Assembly: GCA_023014485.1 (NCBI GenBank)
Contig: JAJOZX010012297.1
Coordinates: forward strand, 56,335-120,334
Origin: Bathynomus jamesi
Taxonomy: Eukaryota > Arthropoda > Malacostraca > Isopoda > Cirolanidae
Length of the DNA stretch: 64,000 bases
Reading direction: 5' to 3'
The notes below the pieces were generated by a model. It saw only the letters and a program-made list of their open reading frames with translations, made no database searches and was not told where the DNA came from. A program made the position numbers and the translations under genes. Below, one piece after another: positions 43,790 through 55,499 of this stretch; the stretch's first letter is position 1; the number at the start of each line of letters is the position of its first letter.

Positions 43790-44602
43790 CCTGCATCAAG
43801 TATTGGGTCCATTATTATTGGGATGAGATAGAAAGAGAGAAAGCGCACCACTACCCTCTTCAGTCCTGGGGCCAGTCCAAGAACACTCGGAAAGGGATGA
43901 ACATGAGGCCTGTTAGTCCTACTAAAACATGAACTGATAAAAATGGAACCAAGTACTAAGTCAACAGTAACAGTCAGATGGAGTAACTAAGAGATAACTG
44001 ATTAATAAATCTGTGGGAATGGAAGTCAGTATACAATGCAAGATTTAAAACTCTTTCAACCGCTCAGATGCCACTACAAACTTGAATAGCCTACTTGGTC
44101 CATAGTGAAGTTTAGCAATGGGGGAGAAAAGATACCCCCCACCCTAAAGAACAGATAAAGTAAAATCCCTGACACCATATTGCAAAAGAGAGGATCTTAA
44201 TTTTTTCTTTTGCCGAGCATAACATGGACAAAAAAGAAAGAAATGGGACAGTGTCTCTGGTAAATTACAACTAACATAATAGGGAGAAGGAAAGTCCAAT
44301 CTGGTGTAAGTACTAAGTAGGCCTGAAGGCTTACATGGCCAGAACGGAATCTAAATACTATAGAAGCTTTATAGTGGGAAGATGGTACGGGCCAATTTCT
44401 TGTGCCCCAAGAAGGCTTAAACATTTTATAAAGAGTTGAATGCCATAATCCCTCCTGTTGGGTTTTGTAATCATTTTGCACTGCCACTTTAGCTACTGCA
44501 AAACCATCACCTGGGTGGAAATATAGTGAAGTTGTAGCACGGAGGGAATGAGCAGCCCTGGCCAGTGTATCAACCATTTCATTACCTTCAATTCCAACAT
44601 GG
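43790..44602 (-). pseudogene. I/Nimb-like LINE 2: RNase H end and 3' UTR
   Basis: Minus strand reads SHVGIEGNEMVDTLARAAHS and continues 126 codons to 44197, the C-terminal half of an RNase H domain plus tail. The N-terminal half is at 55405-54962; reading across the 10.3-kb hAT insertion restores FQWV … SHVGIEGNE. The region to about 43790 is the 3' UTR, which resembles that of the LINE at 13413. Confidence 0.85.
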
Positions 44603-44902
44603 CTCAGAACAGTGGCGCATTTACAGTGTGCGGGGCCTTGGGCAAACTATTTCTCGGGATGTATTATTTTAGTGTGTTAATGAATGACAATATTTTGTAA
44701 TGCACATAACAGATATATTTTTTTAATACACACAAAACACACATGCGGAAGCCATTCGGCTTATTAATGCGATATTAAAGACTATAACTTAACTATATAC
44801 ACATACAGTGTATACAGCTACACAGTTGTAATGCACTTAATAAACATCTACATAGTTATTGTAATGCACTTAATAAACAGCTACACAGTTATTGTAATGC
44901 AC

Positions 44903-45179
44903 TTAATAAACAGCTAAACTGTACAGCTTACTGTACTGTAGATAGAGTGTAGATTTGTAATGAATATTACTGTACATAGGACGTTTCCTGGCTTTTTGTT
45001 TGGAAAACTGCGTGATTGTGTCCTCGAAACTCACCGACTGCAACACCTCATGCTCTATACTCAACAGCGCCAGGGACGAAAGGCGCTCCTGGCCCATTGT
45101 GGAGCGAAGATAATTTTTGATCAGTTTGAGTTTCGAGAATGAACGTTCACCAGAACAGTTTGTGACAAACATACACAGG
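44903..45179 (-). pseudogene. hAT transposase C-terminus, distal part
   Basis: Reads FVTNCSGERSFSKLKLIKNY then LRSTMGQERLSSLALLSIEH, the hAT dimerisation domain of the ZMYM1-like type. It continues the coding piece at 54624-54935 when the Gypsy insertion is removed (target cagg). Confidence 0.85.
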
Positions 45180-45644
45180 TGTTGGTTTACGTCGTCGTCG
45201 TTGGGCCTAGGCAAGCTACGGCTTGGGACCGTAGCGCATCTATCCGGTATAGGTTAACCTGGATGATGTAGCCATAAGCACTGCCGCTAGTTAAGTGCCA
45301 ACCAGTGATTATCTCACTAGCCGTATTGAGTCCGTTAGGCGAAACTGCGACAGTACCAAAGGTGGAAATTATAACCCTTGGATTTCTATTATTTATTTGT
45401 AAAATGGACATGGTATTAGATTAAAATAAATATTTGAATATAAATAATTAACTGACAATTGTGATATATAATTAATTATGTTTACATACAATAAAATAAT
45501 ATAGTATACATAAAATTAGTATTAATGTGGTTCACAATTGAATTATGAGGGGTAACTAATTTAAAATGAATTTATAGCTATTCCGAAATTCAAGACTGTA
45601 AAATTAACATTTATCTTGAAACTAAAATAAGAGTATTCACTACA
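45180..45644 (-). repeat. Gypsy LTR 1 (outer, 3' LTR of copy A)
   Basis: 465 bp with TG…CA ends (tgttgg … actaca). Bordered outside by cagg and inside by a purine-rich tract in the element's sense (complement of ctccccaccagagaggaag). Confidence 0.93.
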
Positions 45645-45728
45645 CACTCCCCACCAGAGAGGAAGTTCAAAGAGTTCCGAACGACACAGATTTCCCCGGG
45701 ACCTTTTTGGTAGCTACATGTACCTCAC

Positions 45729-48726
45729 TTAAGGTTGATTCCAAAACGCAGGCTTAAGACGATCGATAGAAACCTTGTCGACCTTGGAACCGCGCTGGAT
45801 GAGAAATGATTTGCGCGTACGTCGGAGAACTTCATAGGGCCCGTCATATGGACATTGGAGAGGCCGTTTTGGGACAGGTACACGAACGAAAACGTGGGTG
45901 CAAGACTGGAGGGCTGGGGAAACAAAGATGTTCTGTTGGCTAGTCAATCGAGGGGGAACAGGCTGAAGGGACTGCATGTGAGAGGAAAGTGTTTGAGCGA
46001 ATTCCGTAGGATCACATGACTTATCCCCTGCAGTGAAGTAGCCACCTGGTAGCCGCAGTGTTGTTCCATAGACTAGTTCAGCCGCTGTAGTCTTCAGATC
46101 ACTCTTAAATGCAGAGCGAATACCAAGCAACACGAGTGGAAGCTTATCCATCCAATGGGAGTCTTCGTGAACATAAGGGATGACTTCCAGCTGGCGATGG
46201 AAGCGTTCGACGAGGCCGTTAGCTTGCGGATGATACGCACAGGTATGCGCATGTACTGTACCCAACAAGCTGGTAAACTTCTTCCAAAGCGAAGACTCAA
46301 ATGGCGACCTTGGTCAGTGATGACTTTTGTCGGCAATCCAAATCTTGATACCCTCCATGAAGAAAGGCTCTTGCAACAGTGTCCGCTGGATATCAGGAAG
46401 TGGGATGGCTTCAGGCCATCTGGAAAAGCGGTCGAGACAGGTGAGCAGATAACGTTGGCCTTGAATCACTGGAAGAGGGCCAACAATGTCTACATGAATT
46501 ACCTCAAATCGCTGGGATGGGGGCGGAAATGCGTCAAAGGGGGACCTGGTGTGCCTTTGGACTTTGGCACGCTGGCAGGCAAGGCACGTTTTGGTCCAAT
46601 GCTTGACATCCTTCCGCATCGAGGGCCAAACAAAGCGAGAGGTAACCAGGTGTTGCGAAGCACGGATACCAGGATGGGAGGGTTATGAAGATCCGTGAAG
46701 ACTGCTTGTCTGTGACATGGAGGGACATAAGGGCGAATAGCAGCTGTTGATACGTCGCAATAGAGGGGCACAGACAATCCTGGCATACTCATTTTCTTGA
46801 GGGAAAGTGATGAGTGGAGTCTTCTCTGAGCAGGTCTTGTAGTTCCGTATCCTTATCTTGATCCTGTGCAATAGCATTCCACAGTGTAGAGCTGAGGGTA
46901 ACAGAAGTAATCTCTATTCTTGAAAGTGCATCCGCTGGAGTGTTCAAGACACCTTTGATGTGGCGGATATCTGTGGTAAATTGCGAGATATAATCGAGTT
47001 GCCTGATGACTCTGGGAGAGTGGTTACAGCTGTTTTTATTGAAGACAGTGACCAAGGTTTGTGGTCGGTAAAAACACAAAACTCTCGGCCTTCAAGGAAA
47101 TGTTTGAAAATGCTTCACGTTTAAGTAAATAGCAAGAAGTTCACGTCCGAAAGCACTATAACGCGTTTGGGCTGGCTGCAGCTTTTTCGAGTAAAACGCG
47201 ATGGGTGCTTGTTGACCGTTAATGGTTTGTTCCAACACTCCACCGATCGCAACATCTGATGCATCGACCGTCAGAGTTAGGGGGCATCACTGATAGGAAA
47301 TGACAGAGACAATGCACTATTGATAGCATCTTGGCATTGTCGAACGCCTGTAAACTATCGCTACACCATACCAATTTCGTTACCTTGCGTTTGTGTGTGA
47401 TCATAGCGCGTAGAGGAGCAAGAACACTGCACAGTTTTTAATGAACTTGTGGTAATAATTTACCAAACCTAGAAACCGACGTAACTCACGCTGATTACTT
47501 GGCATAGGTAATTTTTTATCACTTCACACTTGTCCTGAAGAGGGGTAATTCCGTGCTGCGAAATCGTGTGACCAAGAAATTCCAAGGTTGGCTGTGCAAA
47601 CACACACTTAGATGCATTAATAGTAACACCGTATTGTTCTAAGCGTGAAAGAGGAGTGAAAGATGTTCCTTATGTTCCTCTTCCGTTGAGCTGGCCACAA
47701 GCAAATCATCGATGTAGGCATAAACAAAGTCTAAGCCTCTGGTGACCTCATCTATAAACCTCTGAAAGGTTTGCGCAGCATTCCGTAGCCCGAACGGCAT
47801 CTTCACAAATTCGAATAACCCAAATGGTGTACAAACTGCAGTCTTGGGAATATCCGAAGGCTCTACGGGAATGTGGTGGAAAGCCTTAACGAGATCTTAT
47901 TTTACTGAAGATAGATTTGCCGTGGAGAAGAGAAGTAAAGTCTTGGACATTTGGTACCGGATATCGTCCGGGATGGTTGTCGAATTCAAAACCGGTAAAT
48001 CCCACATGATCTCCAGTCTCCTGACTTCTTCTGGACCAGGTGTAGGGGAGAGGACCAACTGCTTTTGGAAGGTCTTATTATACCAAGATCTATCATAAGC
48101 TGGAATTCCGATTTGGCAGCTTTCAGTTTGTCCGGGCAAGACGTCTGGGTTTTGCAAACACAGGGGGACCTTTTGTTGTAATGTGATGGGTAATGGTGTG
48201 CTTAATGGTATCACCCATCTGCATCGGTTGAAGAATTCCTGGATATCGCTGGAAAAGGCACTGGTACATGGAATTAGGGGGAACGAGGAAAGTGCAGAGT
48301 TCGAGGCGTCTGGAAGGGCAACCTGTTGGCAAGAACAGAAAGCAGTGTGGCCTGGTCGCATAAGCGTCGCTTGTCAAGATCCACCAGGAGTTTGAAATGC
48401 TGGAGGAAGTCAGCGCCGATTATGGGATGCTGCACTTGAGCACAGATGAAAATCCACTTGAAGGATCGTGAAGGCCCAAGTTAGTTCACGCGACTGAGTA
48501 CCGTACGTGGGTATGCGTGAACCGTTAGCAGCGTATAGAGGCGGAGATTCCGAGTGCGTATGACCAGATTTTGAGGGAATACACTGACTGACGCTCCGGT
48601 ATCGACCAAGAAATTGACACCAGAGTTCCTGTCCTTTATGAATAACAGGTTGGCAGTGCGAGTACTAGACGCCATTAGGACTCGCTGCTGGGGTTTTCCG
48701 ACGAAAAATTGCAAGGGGAGATGCAC
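45729..48726 (-). pseudogene. Gypsy copy A pol: protease, RT, RNase H, integrase
   Basis: Read from right to left. Protease FLVDTGASVSVFPQ lies near 48600, RT between about 48360 and 47400 (the YIDD block is around 47710), RNase H near 47230-47060, and integrase from 46877 to 45729 with YHPQANGLVERFHRQL. Compared with copy B it has many single-base gains and losses, so the open frames are short. No catalytic residue is obviously replaced; the damage is frame damage. Confidence 0.85.
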
Positions 48727-49435
48727 TTCCTAGCCTTCTTTCCAAATTTCGAGTGGTAGAAGCAGATCTTCCCGGAACTCGAACGATGCCTCTTCGTAAA
48801 TCTTGAACGAGAATGGCTTCTTTGCCGTTGATTTTGTAGCAGAGAACAAACGTGGTTGAGTCGTTGACTTAACTCTTTCACTTTCAACTCCAGTTCCGAT
48901 TGTGTGTTCACGTTGTTGACCGGAGCTGTGTCAATCTCCACTACTTTGTCGGCAGTTTCTGCTAGTTTATCAACTGGAGTACAGGATCCATAGTGGCCAA
49001 GACACGCTGAGCTGATGGAGGAAGTTTCTGCAAGAACAACTGTCTAAAGATGTCCTTATCGAAGGTTTGTGCGCGTTCGCCTAGAGCGCACTGCATAGCC
49101 CTCAGCATTTGAGTGGGCTTACGGTCTCCAAGTTCTTCTTTTGAGATTAACTGATGTAGTTTCTCACGCTCGGAGACAGTGGTGCGGCACAGGATGGCAG
49201 ACTTCAGATCGTTGTATGGGTCCTCACTCGTGGAAGTAGACACGATGACGTCACGGACTTCAGAGATGATGCTCGCTGGTAGAGAGGACAAAACATGATC
49301 GTATTTCGTCCTGCTAGCGTGATCCTTCCAAGTTGAATTGTGATTCCACTTGGTGGAACCAAATAAATGATCACCCGGCCAGAAGACGGGGAGCTTTACG
49401 CTCAAGTGGGAGATGGCACCAGCGTCGTCAGGCAT
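48675..49435 (-). pseudogene. Gypsy copy A gag
   Basis: Starts MPDDAGAISHLSVKLPVFWP and contains HVLSSLPASIISEVRDVI and LGERAQTFDKDIFRQLFLQK, typical of gag in this clade. After a frameshift near 48980 it ends with CFYHSKFGKKARKCISPC, the CHCC zinc knuckle. Packages element RNA into particles. A deletion of one base (FWP rather than FWR) shifts the part after residue 19. Confidence 0.85.
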
Positions 49436-49650
49436 CTTCTCCTATGCTTGCTGACGTACAAGCAAGACGACAAGTTACCAACGAAGGAGTGGAGGTTGAG
49501 ACGAGCGCAGGCACAGAGCGCACGGGCAGGGGTGAGGGGCAGAGGGCACGAGCGACATTACAGTCTGATCCTAGTTGCTCGGGTGAAGGGGGTGATGGGC
49601 ACGAACGACATTACAGTCTAGTCCTAGTCGTTCGGGTAAAAGGGGGAATC

Positions 49651-49668
49651 CAACTCCGGAGTCACCAA
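49651..49668 (-). other. Primer-binding site of copy A
   Basis: In the element's sense the 5' LTR ends …AACA and is followed by TTGGTGACTCCGGAGTTGG. TGGTGAC matches the tRNA-Trp-type site used by CsRn1-like elements; the match weakens after about 12 bases. Confidence 0.6.
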
Positions 49669-49669
49669 T

Positions 49670-50127
49670 TGTTGGTTTACGTCGTCGTCGTTGGGCCTAG
49701 GCAAGCTACGGCTTGGGACCGTAGCGCATCTATCCAGTATAGTTAACCTGGATGATGTAGCCATAAGCACTGCCGCTAGTTAAGTGCCAACCAGTGATTA
49801 TCTCACTAGCCGTATTGAGTCCGTTAGGCGAAACTGCGACAGTACCAAAGGTGGAAAATATAACCCTTGGATTTCTATTATTTATTTGTAAAATGGACAT
49901 GGTATTAGATTAAAATAAATATTTGAATATAAATAATTAACTGACAATGTGATATATAATTAATTATGTTTACATACAATAAATATATAGTATACATAAA
50001 ATTAGTATTAATGTGGTTCACAATTGAATTATGAGGGGTACTAATTTAAAATGAATTTAGCTATTCCGAAATTCAAGACTGTAAAATTAACATTTATCTT
50101 GAAACTAAAATAAGAGTATTCACTATA
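49670..50127 (-). repeat. Gypsy LTR 2 (shared middle LTR)
   Basis: 458 bp; serves as 5' LTR of copy A and 3' LTR of copy B. Differs from the outer LTRs by a few one- or two-base deletions and ends actata rather than actaca. Confidence 0.93.
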
Positions 50128-50150
50128 CACTCCCCCACCAGAGAGGAAGT

Positions 50151-53100
50151 TCAAAGAGTTCCGAACGACACAGATTTCCCCGGGAACCTTTTGGTAGCTA
50201 CATGTACCTCACTTAAGGTTGATTCCAAAAACGCAGGCTTAAGACGATCGATAGAAACCTTGTCGACCTTGGAACCGCGCTGGATGAGAAATGATTTGCG
50301 CGTACGTCGGAGAACTTCATAGGGCCCGTCATATGGACATTGGAGAGGCCGTTTTGGGACAGGTACACGAACGAAAACGTGGGTGCAAGACTGGAGGGCT
50401 GGGGAAACAAAGATGTTCTGTTGGCTAGTCAATCGAGGGGGAACAGGCTGAAGGGACTGCATGTGAGAGGAAGTGTTTGAGCGAATTCCGTAGGATCACA
50501 TGACTTATCCCTGCAGTGAAGTAGCCACCTGGTAGCCGCAGTGTTGTTCCATAGACTAGTTCAGCCGCTGTAGTCTTCAGATCACTCTTAAATGCAGAGC
50601 GAATACCAAGCAACACGAGTGGAAGCTTATCCATCCAATGGGAGTCTTCGTGACACATAAGGGATGACTTCAGCTGGCGATGGAAGCGTTCGACGAGGCC
50701 GTTAGCTTGCGGATGATACGCACAGGTATGCGCATGTACTGTACCCAACAAGCTGGTAAACTTCTTCCAAAGCGAAGACTCAAATTGGCGACCTTGGTCA
50801 GTGATGACTTTTGTCGGCAATCCAAATCTTGATACCCATCCATGAAGAAAGGCTCTTGCAACAGTGTCCGCTTGGATATCAGGAAGTGGGATGGCTTCAG
50901 GCCATCTGGAAAAGCGGTCGAGACAGGTGAGCAGATAACGTTGGCCTTGAATCACTGGAAGAGGGCCAACAATGTCTACATGAATTACCTCAAATCGCTG
51001 GGATGGGGGCGGAAATGCGTCAAAGGGGGACCTGGTGTGCCTTTGGACTTTGGCACGCTGGCAGGCAAGGCACGTTTTGGTCCAATGCTTGACATCCTTC
51101 CGCATCGAGGGCCAAACAAAGCGAGAGGTAACCAGGTGTTGCGAAGCACGGATACCAGGATGGGAGGGGTTATGAAGATCCGTGAAGACTGCTGTCTGTG
51201 ACATGGAGGGACATAAGGGCGAATAGCAGCTGTTGATACGTCGCAATAGAGGGGCACAGACAATCCTGGCATACTCATTTTCTTGAGGGAAAGTGAGTGA
51301 GTGGAGTCCTTCTCTGAGCAGGTCTTGTAGTTCCGTATCCTTATCTTGATCCGTGCAATAGCATTCCACAGTGTAGAGCTGAGGGTAACAGAAGTAATCT
51401 CTATTCTTGAAAGTGCATCCGCTGGAGTGTTCAAGACACCTTTGATGTGGCGGATATCTGTGGTAAATTGCGAGATATAATCGAGTTGCCTGATGACTCT
51501 GGGAGAGTGGTTACAGCTGTTTTTATTGAAGACAGTGACCAAAGGTTTGTGGTCGGTAAAAACACAAAACTCTCGGCCTTCAAGGAAATGTTGAAATGCT
51601 TCACGTTTAAGTAAATAGCAAGAAGTTCACGTCCGAAAGCACTATAACGCGTTTGGGCTGGCTGCAGCTTTTTCGAGTAAAACGCGATGGGTGCTTGTTG
51701 ACCGTTAATGGTTTGTTCCAACACTCCACCGATCGCAACATCTGATGCATCGACCGTCAGAGTTAGGGGGCATCACTGATAGGAAATGACAGAGACAATG
51801 CACTATTGATAGCATTCTTGGCATTGTCGAACGCCTGTAAACTATCGCTACACCATACCAATTTCGTTACCTTGCGTTTGTGTGTGATCATAGCGCGTAG
51901 AGGAGCAAGAACACTGGCACAGTTTTTAATGAACTTGTGGTAATAATTTACCAAACCTAGAAACCGACGTAACTCACGCTGATTACTTGGCATAGGGTAA
52001 TTTTTTATCACTTCACACTTGTCCTGAAGAGGGGTAATTCCGTGCTGCGAAATCGTGTGACCAAGAAATTCCAAGGTTGGCTGTGCAAACACACACTTAG
52101 ATGCATTAATAGTAACACCGTATTGTTCTAAGCGTTGAAAGAGGAGTGAAAGATGTTCCTTATGTTCCTCTTCCGTTGAGCTGGCCAAGCAAATCATCGA
52201 TGTAGGCATAAACAAAGTCTAAGCCTCTGGTGACCTCATCTATAAACCTCTGAAAGGTTTGCGCAGCATTCCGTAGCCCGAACGGCATCTTCACAAATTC
52301 GAATAACCCAAATGGTGTACAAACTGCAGTCTTGGGAATATCCGAAGGCTCTACGGGAATGTGGTGGAAAGCCTTAACGAGATCTATTTTACTGAAGATA
52401 GATTTGCCGTGGAGAAAGAAGTAAAGTCTTGGACATTTGGTACCGGATATCGGTCCGGGATGGTTGTCGAATTCAAAAACCGGTAATCCCCACATGGTCT
52501 CCAGTCTCCTGACTTCTTCTGGACCAGGTGTAGGGGAGAGGACCAACTGCTTTTGGAAGGTCTTATTATACCAAGATCTATCATAAGCTGGAATTCCGAT
52601 TTGGCAGCTTTCAGTTTGTCCGGGGCAAGACGTCTGGGTTTTGCAAACACAGGGGGACCTTTTGTTGTAATGTGATGGGTAATGGTGTGCTTAATGGTAT
52701 CACCCATCTGCATCGGTTGAAGAATTCCTGGATATCGCTGGAAAAGGCACTGGTACATGAATTAGGGGGAACGAGGGAAAGTGCAGAGTTCGAGGCGTCT
52801 GGAAGGGCAACCTGTTTGGCAAGAACAGAAAGCAGTGTGGCCTGGTCGCATAAGCGTCGCTTGTCAAGATCCACCAGGAGTTTGAAATGCTGGAGGAAGT
52901 CAGCGCCGATTATGGGATGCTGCACTTGAGCACAGATGAAAATCCACTTGAAGGATCGGTGAAGGCCCAAGTTTAGTTCACGCGACTGAGTACCGTACGT
53001 GGGTATGCGTGAACCGTTAGCAGCGTATAGAGGCGGAGATTCCGAGTGCGTATGACCAGATTTTTGAGGGAATACACTGACTGACGCTCCGGTATCGACC

Positions 53101-53159
53101 AAGAAATTGACACCAGAGTTCCTGTCCTTTATGAATAACAGGTGGCAGTGCGAGTACTA
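50151..53159 (-). pseudogene. Gypsy copy B pol: protease, RT, RNase H, integrase
   Basis: The better-kept copy. Protease VDTGASVSVFPQ (53102). [70 protein letters not shown] (catalytic), then LGHTISQHGITPLQDKC. RNase H: FYSKKLQPAQTRYSAFGREL. Integrase in a 314-codon open frame 51369-50425: zinc-binding region, DIVGPLPVIQ (Asp), ITDQGRQFESS (Asp), ANGLVERFHRQL (Glu), then chromodomain-free C-terminus to 50151. Frameshifts near 53140, 52620, 52430, 52190, 51740 and 50480 interrupt it. Confidence 0.9.
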
Positions 53160-53166
53160 GACGCCA

Positions 53167-53926
53167 TTAGGACTCGCTGCTGGGGTTTTCCGACGAAAAA
53201 TTGCAAGGGGAGATGCACTTCCTAGCCTTCTTTCCAAATTTCGAGTGGTAGAAGCAGATCTTCCCGGAACTCGAACGATGCCTCTTCGTAAATCTTGAAC
53301 GAGAATGGCTTCTTTGCCGTTGATTTTGTAGCAGAGAACAAACGTGGTTGAGTCGTTGACTTAACTCTTCACTTTCAACTCCAGTTCCGATTGTGTGTTC
53401 ACGTTTTGACCGGAGCTGTGTCAATCTCCACTACTTTGTCGGCAGTTTCTGCTAGTTTATCAACTGGAGTAGCAGGATCCATAGTGGCCAAGACACGCTG
53501 AGCTGATGGAGGAAGTTTCTGCAAGAACAACTGTCTAAAGATGTCCTTATCGAAGGTTTGTGCGCGTTCGCCTAGAGCGCACTGCATAGCCCTCAGCATT
53601 TGAGTGGGCTTACGTCTCCAAGTTCTTCTTTTGAGATTAACTGATGTAGTTTCTCACGCTCGGAACAGTGGTGCGGCACAGGATGGCAGACTTCAGATCG
53701 TTGTATGGGTCCTCACTCGTGGAAGTAGACACGATGACGTCACGGACTTCAGAGATGATGCTCGCTGGTAGAGAGGACAAAAACATGATCGTATTTCGTC
53801 CTGCTAGCGGTGATCCTTCCCAAGTTGAATTGTGATTCCACTTGGTGGAACCAAATAAATGGATCACCGCCAGAAGACGGGGAGCTTTACGCTCAAGTGG
53901 GAGATGGCACCAGCGTCGTCAGGCAT
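53167..53926 (-). pseudogene. Gypsy copy B gag
   Basis: The ATG at 53926 corresponds to that of copy A. Conserved LSSLPASIISEVRDVIVSTS and MLRAMQCALGERAQTFDKDI are present, and CFYHSKFGKKARKCISPC (C-x2-H-x9-C-x3-C) closes it near 53230. Frame breaks near 53870, 53660, 53610 and 53405 are single-base events relative to copy A. Confidence 0.85.
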
Positions 53927-54140
53927 CTTCTCCTATGCTTGCTGACGTACAAGCAAGACGACAAGTTACCAACGAAGGAGTGGAGGTTGAGACGAGCGCA
54001 GGCACAGAGCGCACGGGCAGGGGTGAGGGGCAGAGGGCACGAGCGACATTACAGTCTGATCCTAGTTGCTCGGGTGAAGGGGGTGATGGGCACGAACGAC
54101 ATTACAGTCTAGTCCTAGTCGTTCGGGTAAAAGGGGGAAT

Positions 54141-54159
54141 CCAACTCCGGAGTCACCAA
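54141..54159 (-). other. Primer-binding site of copy B
   Basis: Same as in copy A, adjoining the outer 5' LTR: TGGTGACTCCGG in the element's sense. Confidence 0.6.
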
Positions 54160-54160
54160 T

Positions 54161-54623
54161 TGTTGGTTTACGTCGTCGTCGTTGGGCCTAGGCAAGCTAC
54201 GGCTTGGGACCGTAGCGCATCTATCCAGTATAGGTTAACCTGGATGATGTAGCCATAAGCACTGCCGCTAGTTAAGTGCCAACCAGTGATTATCTCACTA
54301 GCCGTATTGAGTCCGTTAGGCGAAACTGCGACAGTACCAAAGGTGGAAAATATAACCCTTGGATTTCTATTATTTATTTGTAAATGGACATGGTATTAGA
54401 TTAAAATAAATATTTGAATATAAATAATTAACTGACAATTGTGATATATAATTAATTATGTTTACATACAATAAAATAATATAGTATACATAAAATTAGT
54501 ATTAATGTGGTTCACAATTGAATTATAGGGGTAACTAATTTAAAATGAATTTATAGCTATTCCGAAATTCAAGACTGTAAAATTAACATTTATCTTGAAA
54601 CTAAAATAAGAGTATTCACTACA
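54161..54623 (-). repeat. Gypsy LTR 3 (outer, 5' LTR of copy B)
   Basis: 463 bp, TG…CA ends, followed by the 4-bp target copy cagg at 54624-54627. Confidence 0.93.
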
Positions 54624-54935
54624 CAGGTATATTCTCATTGCTATTTCCATGTTTGGGAATGTTCCTTTCAGTTCGTTTGTGTTCATATGCCGATAAAATC
54701 TGTTGCACATGTCTTCACGTTCCGTCTGGGATTCTGTTTCACTTTCGGTGAGTTTCATTAGGGCAGCGAACTGCACAACTTCTGTTACCAGCTCTTTCTC
54801 CAGATCAGTCGGATAGCATTCTACTAGATGTTCAGCTGACCATCGAAGACTGTCGATGTCCAGGACTAGAAGGAAATACAAAAATTTGCGGGGCCCATCG
54901 GGTGCGGGGCCTTGGTCATTTGCCCGGTGCGCCAC
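54624..54935 (-). pseudogene. hAT transposase C-terminus, proximal part
   Basis: Reads LRWSAEHLVECYPTDLEKEL … MNTNELKGTFPNMEIAMRIY, a stretch that precedes the dimerisation domain in ZMYM1-like hAT transposases. The next residues lie at 45179 beyond the Gypsy dimer. The first part (GPAPDGPRK) reads through the element terminus, so no start codon of the original gene is kept. Confidence 0.8.
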
Positions 54936-54961
54936 CCCCTAAATGCGGCCCTGCTCAGACC

Positions 54962-55405
54962 CACTGAAAGGCAACCAGAATTCCTGAAGCTGAGAGAGTC
55001 TTCAGTAAAAAATGGATAGTAGTAGTTAGGGTCAGATTTGTAGTGAGTGTGGGTGAGTTGATCAGGTGAAGAGAGGTCTAGGAGTCTATAATTATTAGGA
55101 CATTACAAGCATTACCTGTGGATACCAAAAAACATAATGCCTGTTGGACGGCAAATAACTCTGCTGCCTGTATTATGATTGGGGAATATTTTCCAGGAAA
55201 AACACCTTTTATGATTTGAAACAAAAACAGCTGATGAACAAGATGGCCCAGGCACTTCTATCTTAGATCCATCAGTATAAATATACAAGTAATCTGGATA
55301 CTTCTCTTCTAGGTATGCTGTAAAACACTGCACAATCACTTCTTCGGGGACAGGAGGTTCATATAAAAATGGGAGAGACAGGTTGGTATCAGATTCAATC
55401 TCCAA
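54962..55405 (-). pseudogene. LINE 2 RNase H, N-terminal half
   Basis: Reads YLYIYTDGSKIEVPGPSCSS (first catalytic Asp in YTDGS) and further FQWV just before the hAT insertion. Continues as SHVGIEGNE at 44602. One frameshift near 55110. Confidence 0.85.
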
Positions 55406-55499
55406 GGTGGGAAAGAAGGGAACACTGGAAATGTAAAAAAATTAAATTGTAATTGATATTTATTAAGAAGTCCAGTAGCTCTAAAGAAGAAAGGTGGCT

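Larger units (their letters stand above)
45180..54623 (-). mobile_element. CsRn1-type Gypsy retrotransposon, tandem dimer
   Basis: Structure LTR-internal-LTR-internal-LTR: 45180-45644, 49670-50127, 54161-54623, with internals of 4,025 and 4,033 bp. A 4-bp duplication cagg flanks the whole (45176-45179, 54624-54627). Gag has C-x2-H-x9-C-x3-C and pol has protease, RT, RNase H and integrase in Gypsy order. The CHCC knuckle and a primer site starting TGGTGAC point to the CsRn1 clade. One insertion plus LTR recombination explains three LTRs within one target copy. Confidence 0.95.
44611..54953 (-). mobile_element. hAT element carrying a Gypsy dimer
   Basis: Ends agtggcgcatttacagtgtg and, on the other strand, cagggccgcatttagggggt. 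The flanks ctcagaac (44603-44610) and ctcagacc (54954-54961) match at 7 of 8. Without the Gypsy sequence it is about 0.9 kb and keeps only transposase C-terminal coding sequence. It splits the RNase H domain of LINE 2. Confidence 0.85.

Noticed and set aside
49333..49746. 137-codon frame on the plus strand, repeated at 53842
   Set aside because: Antisense to Gypsy gag and 5' UTR; no homology and disrupted equally in both copies.
50842..51201. 119-codon frame on the plus strand, repeated at 46155-46688
   Set aside because: Antisense shadow of the Gypsy integrase.
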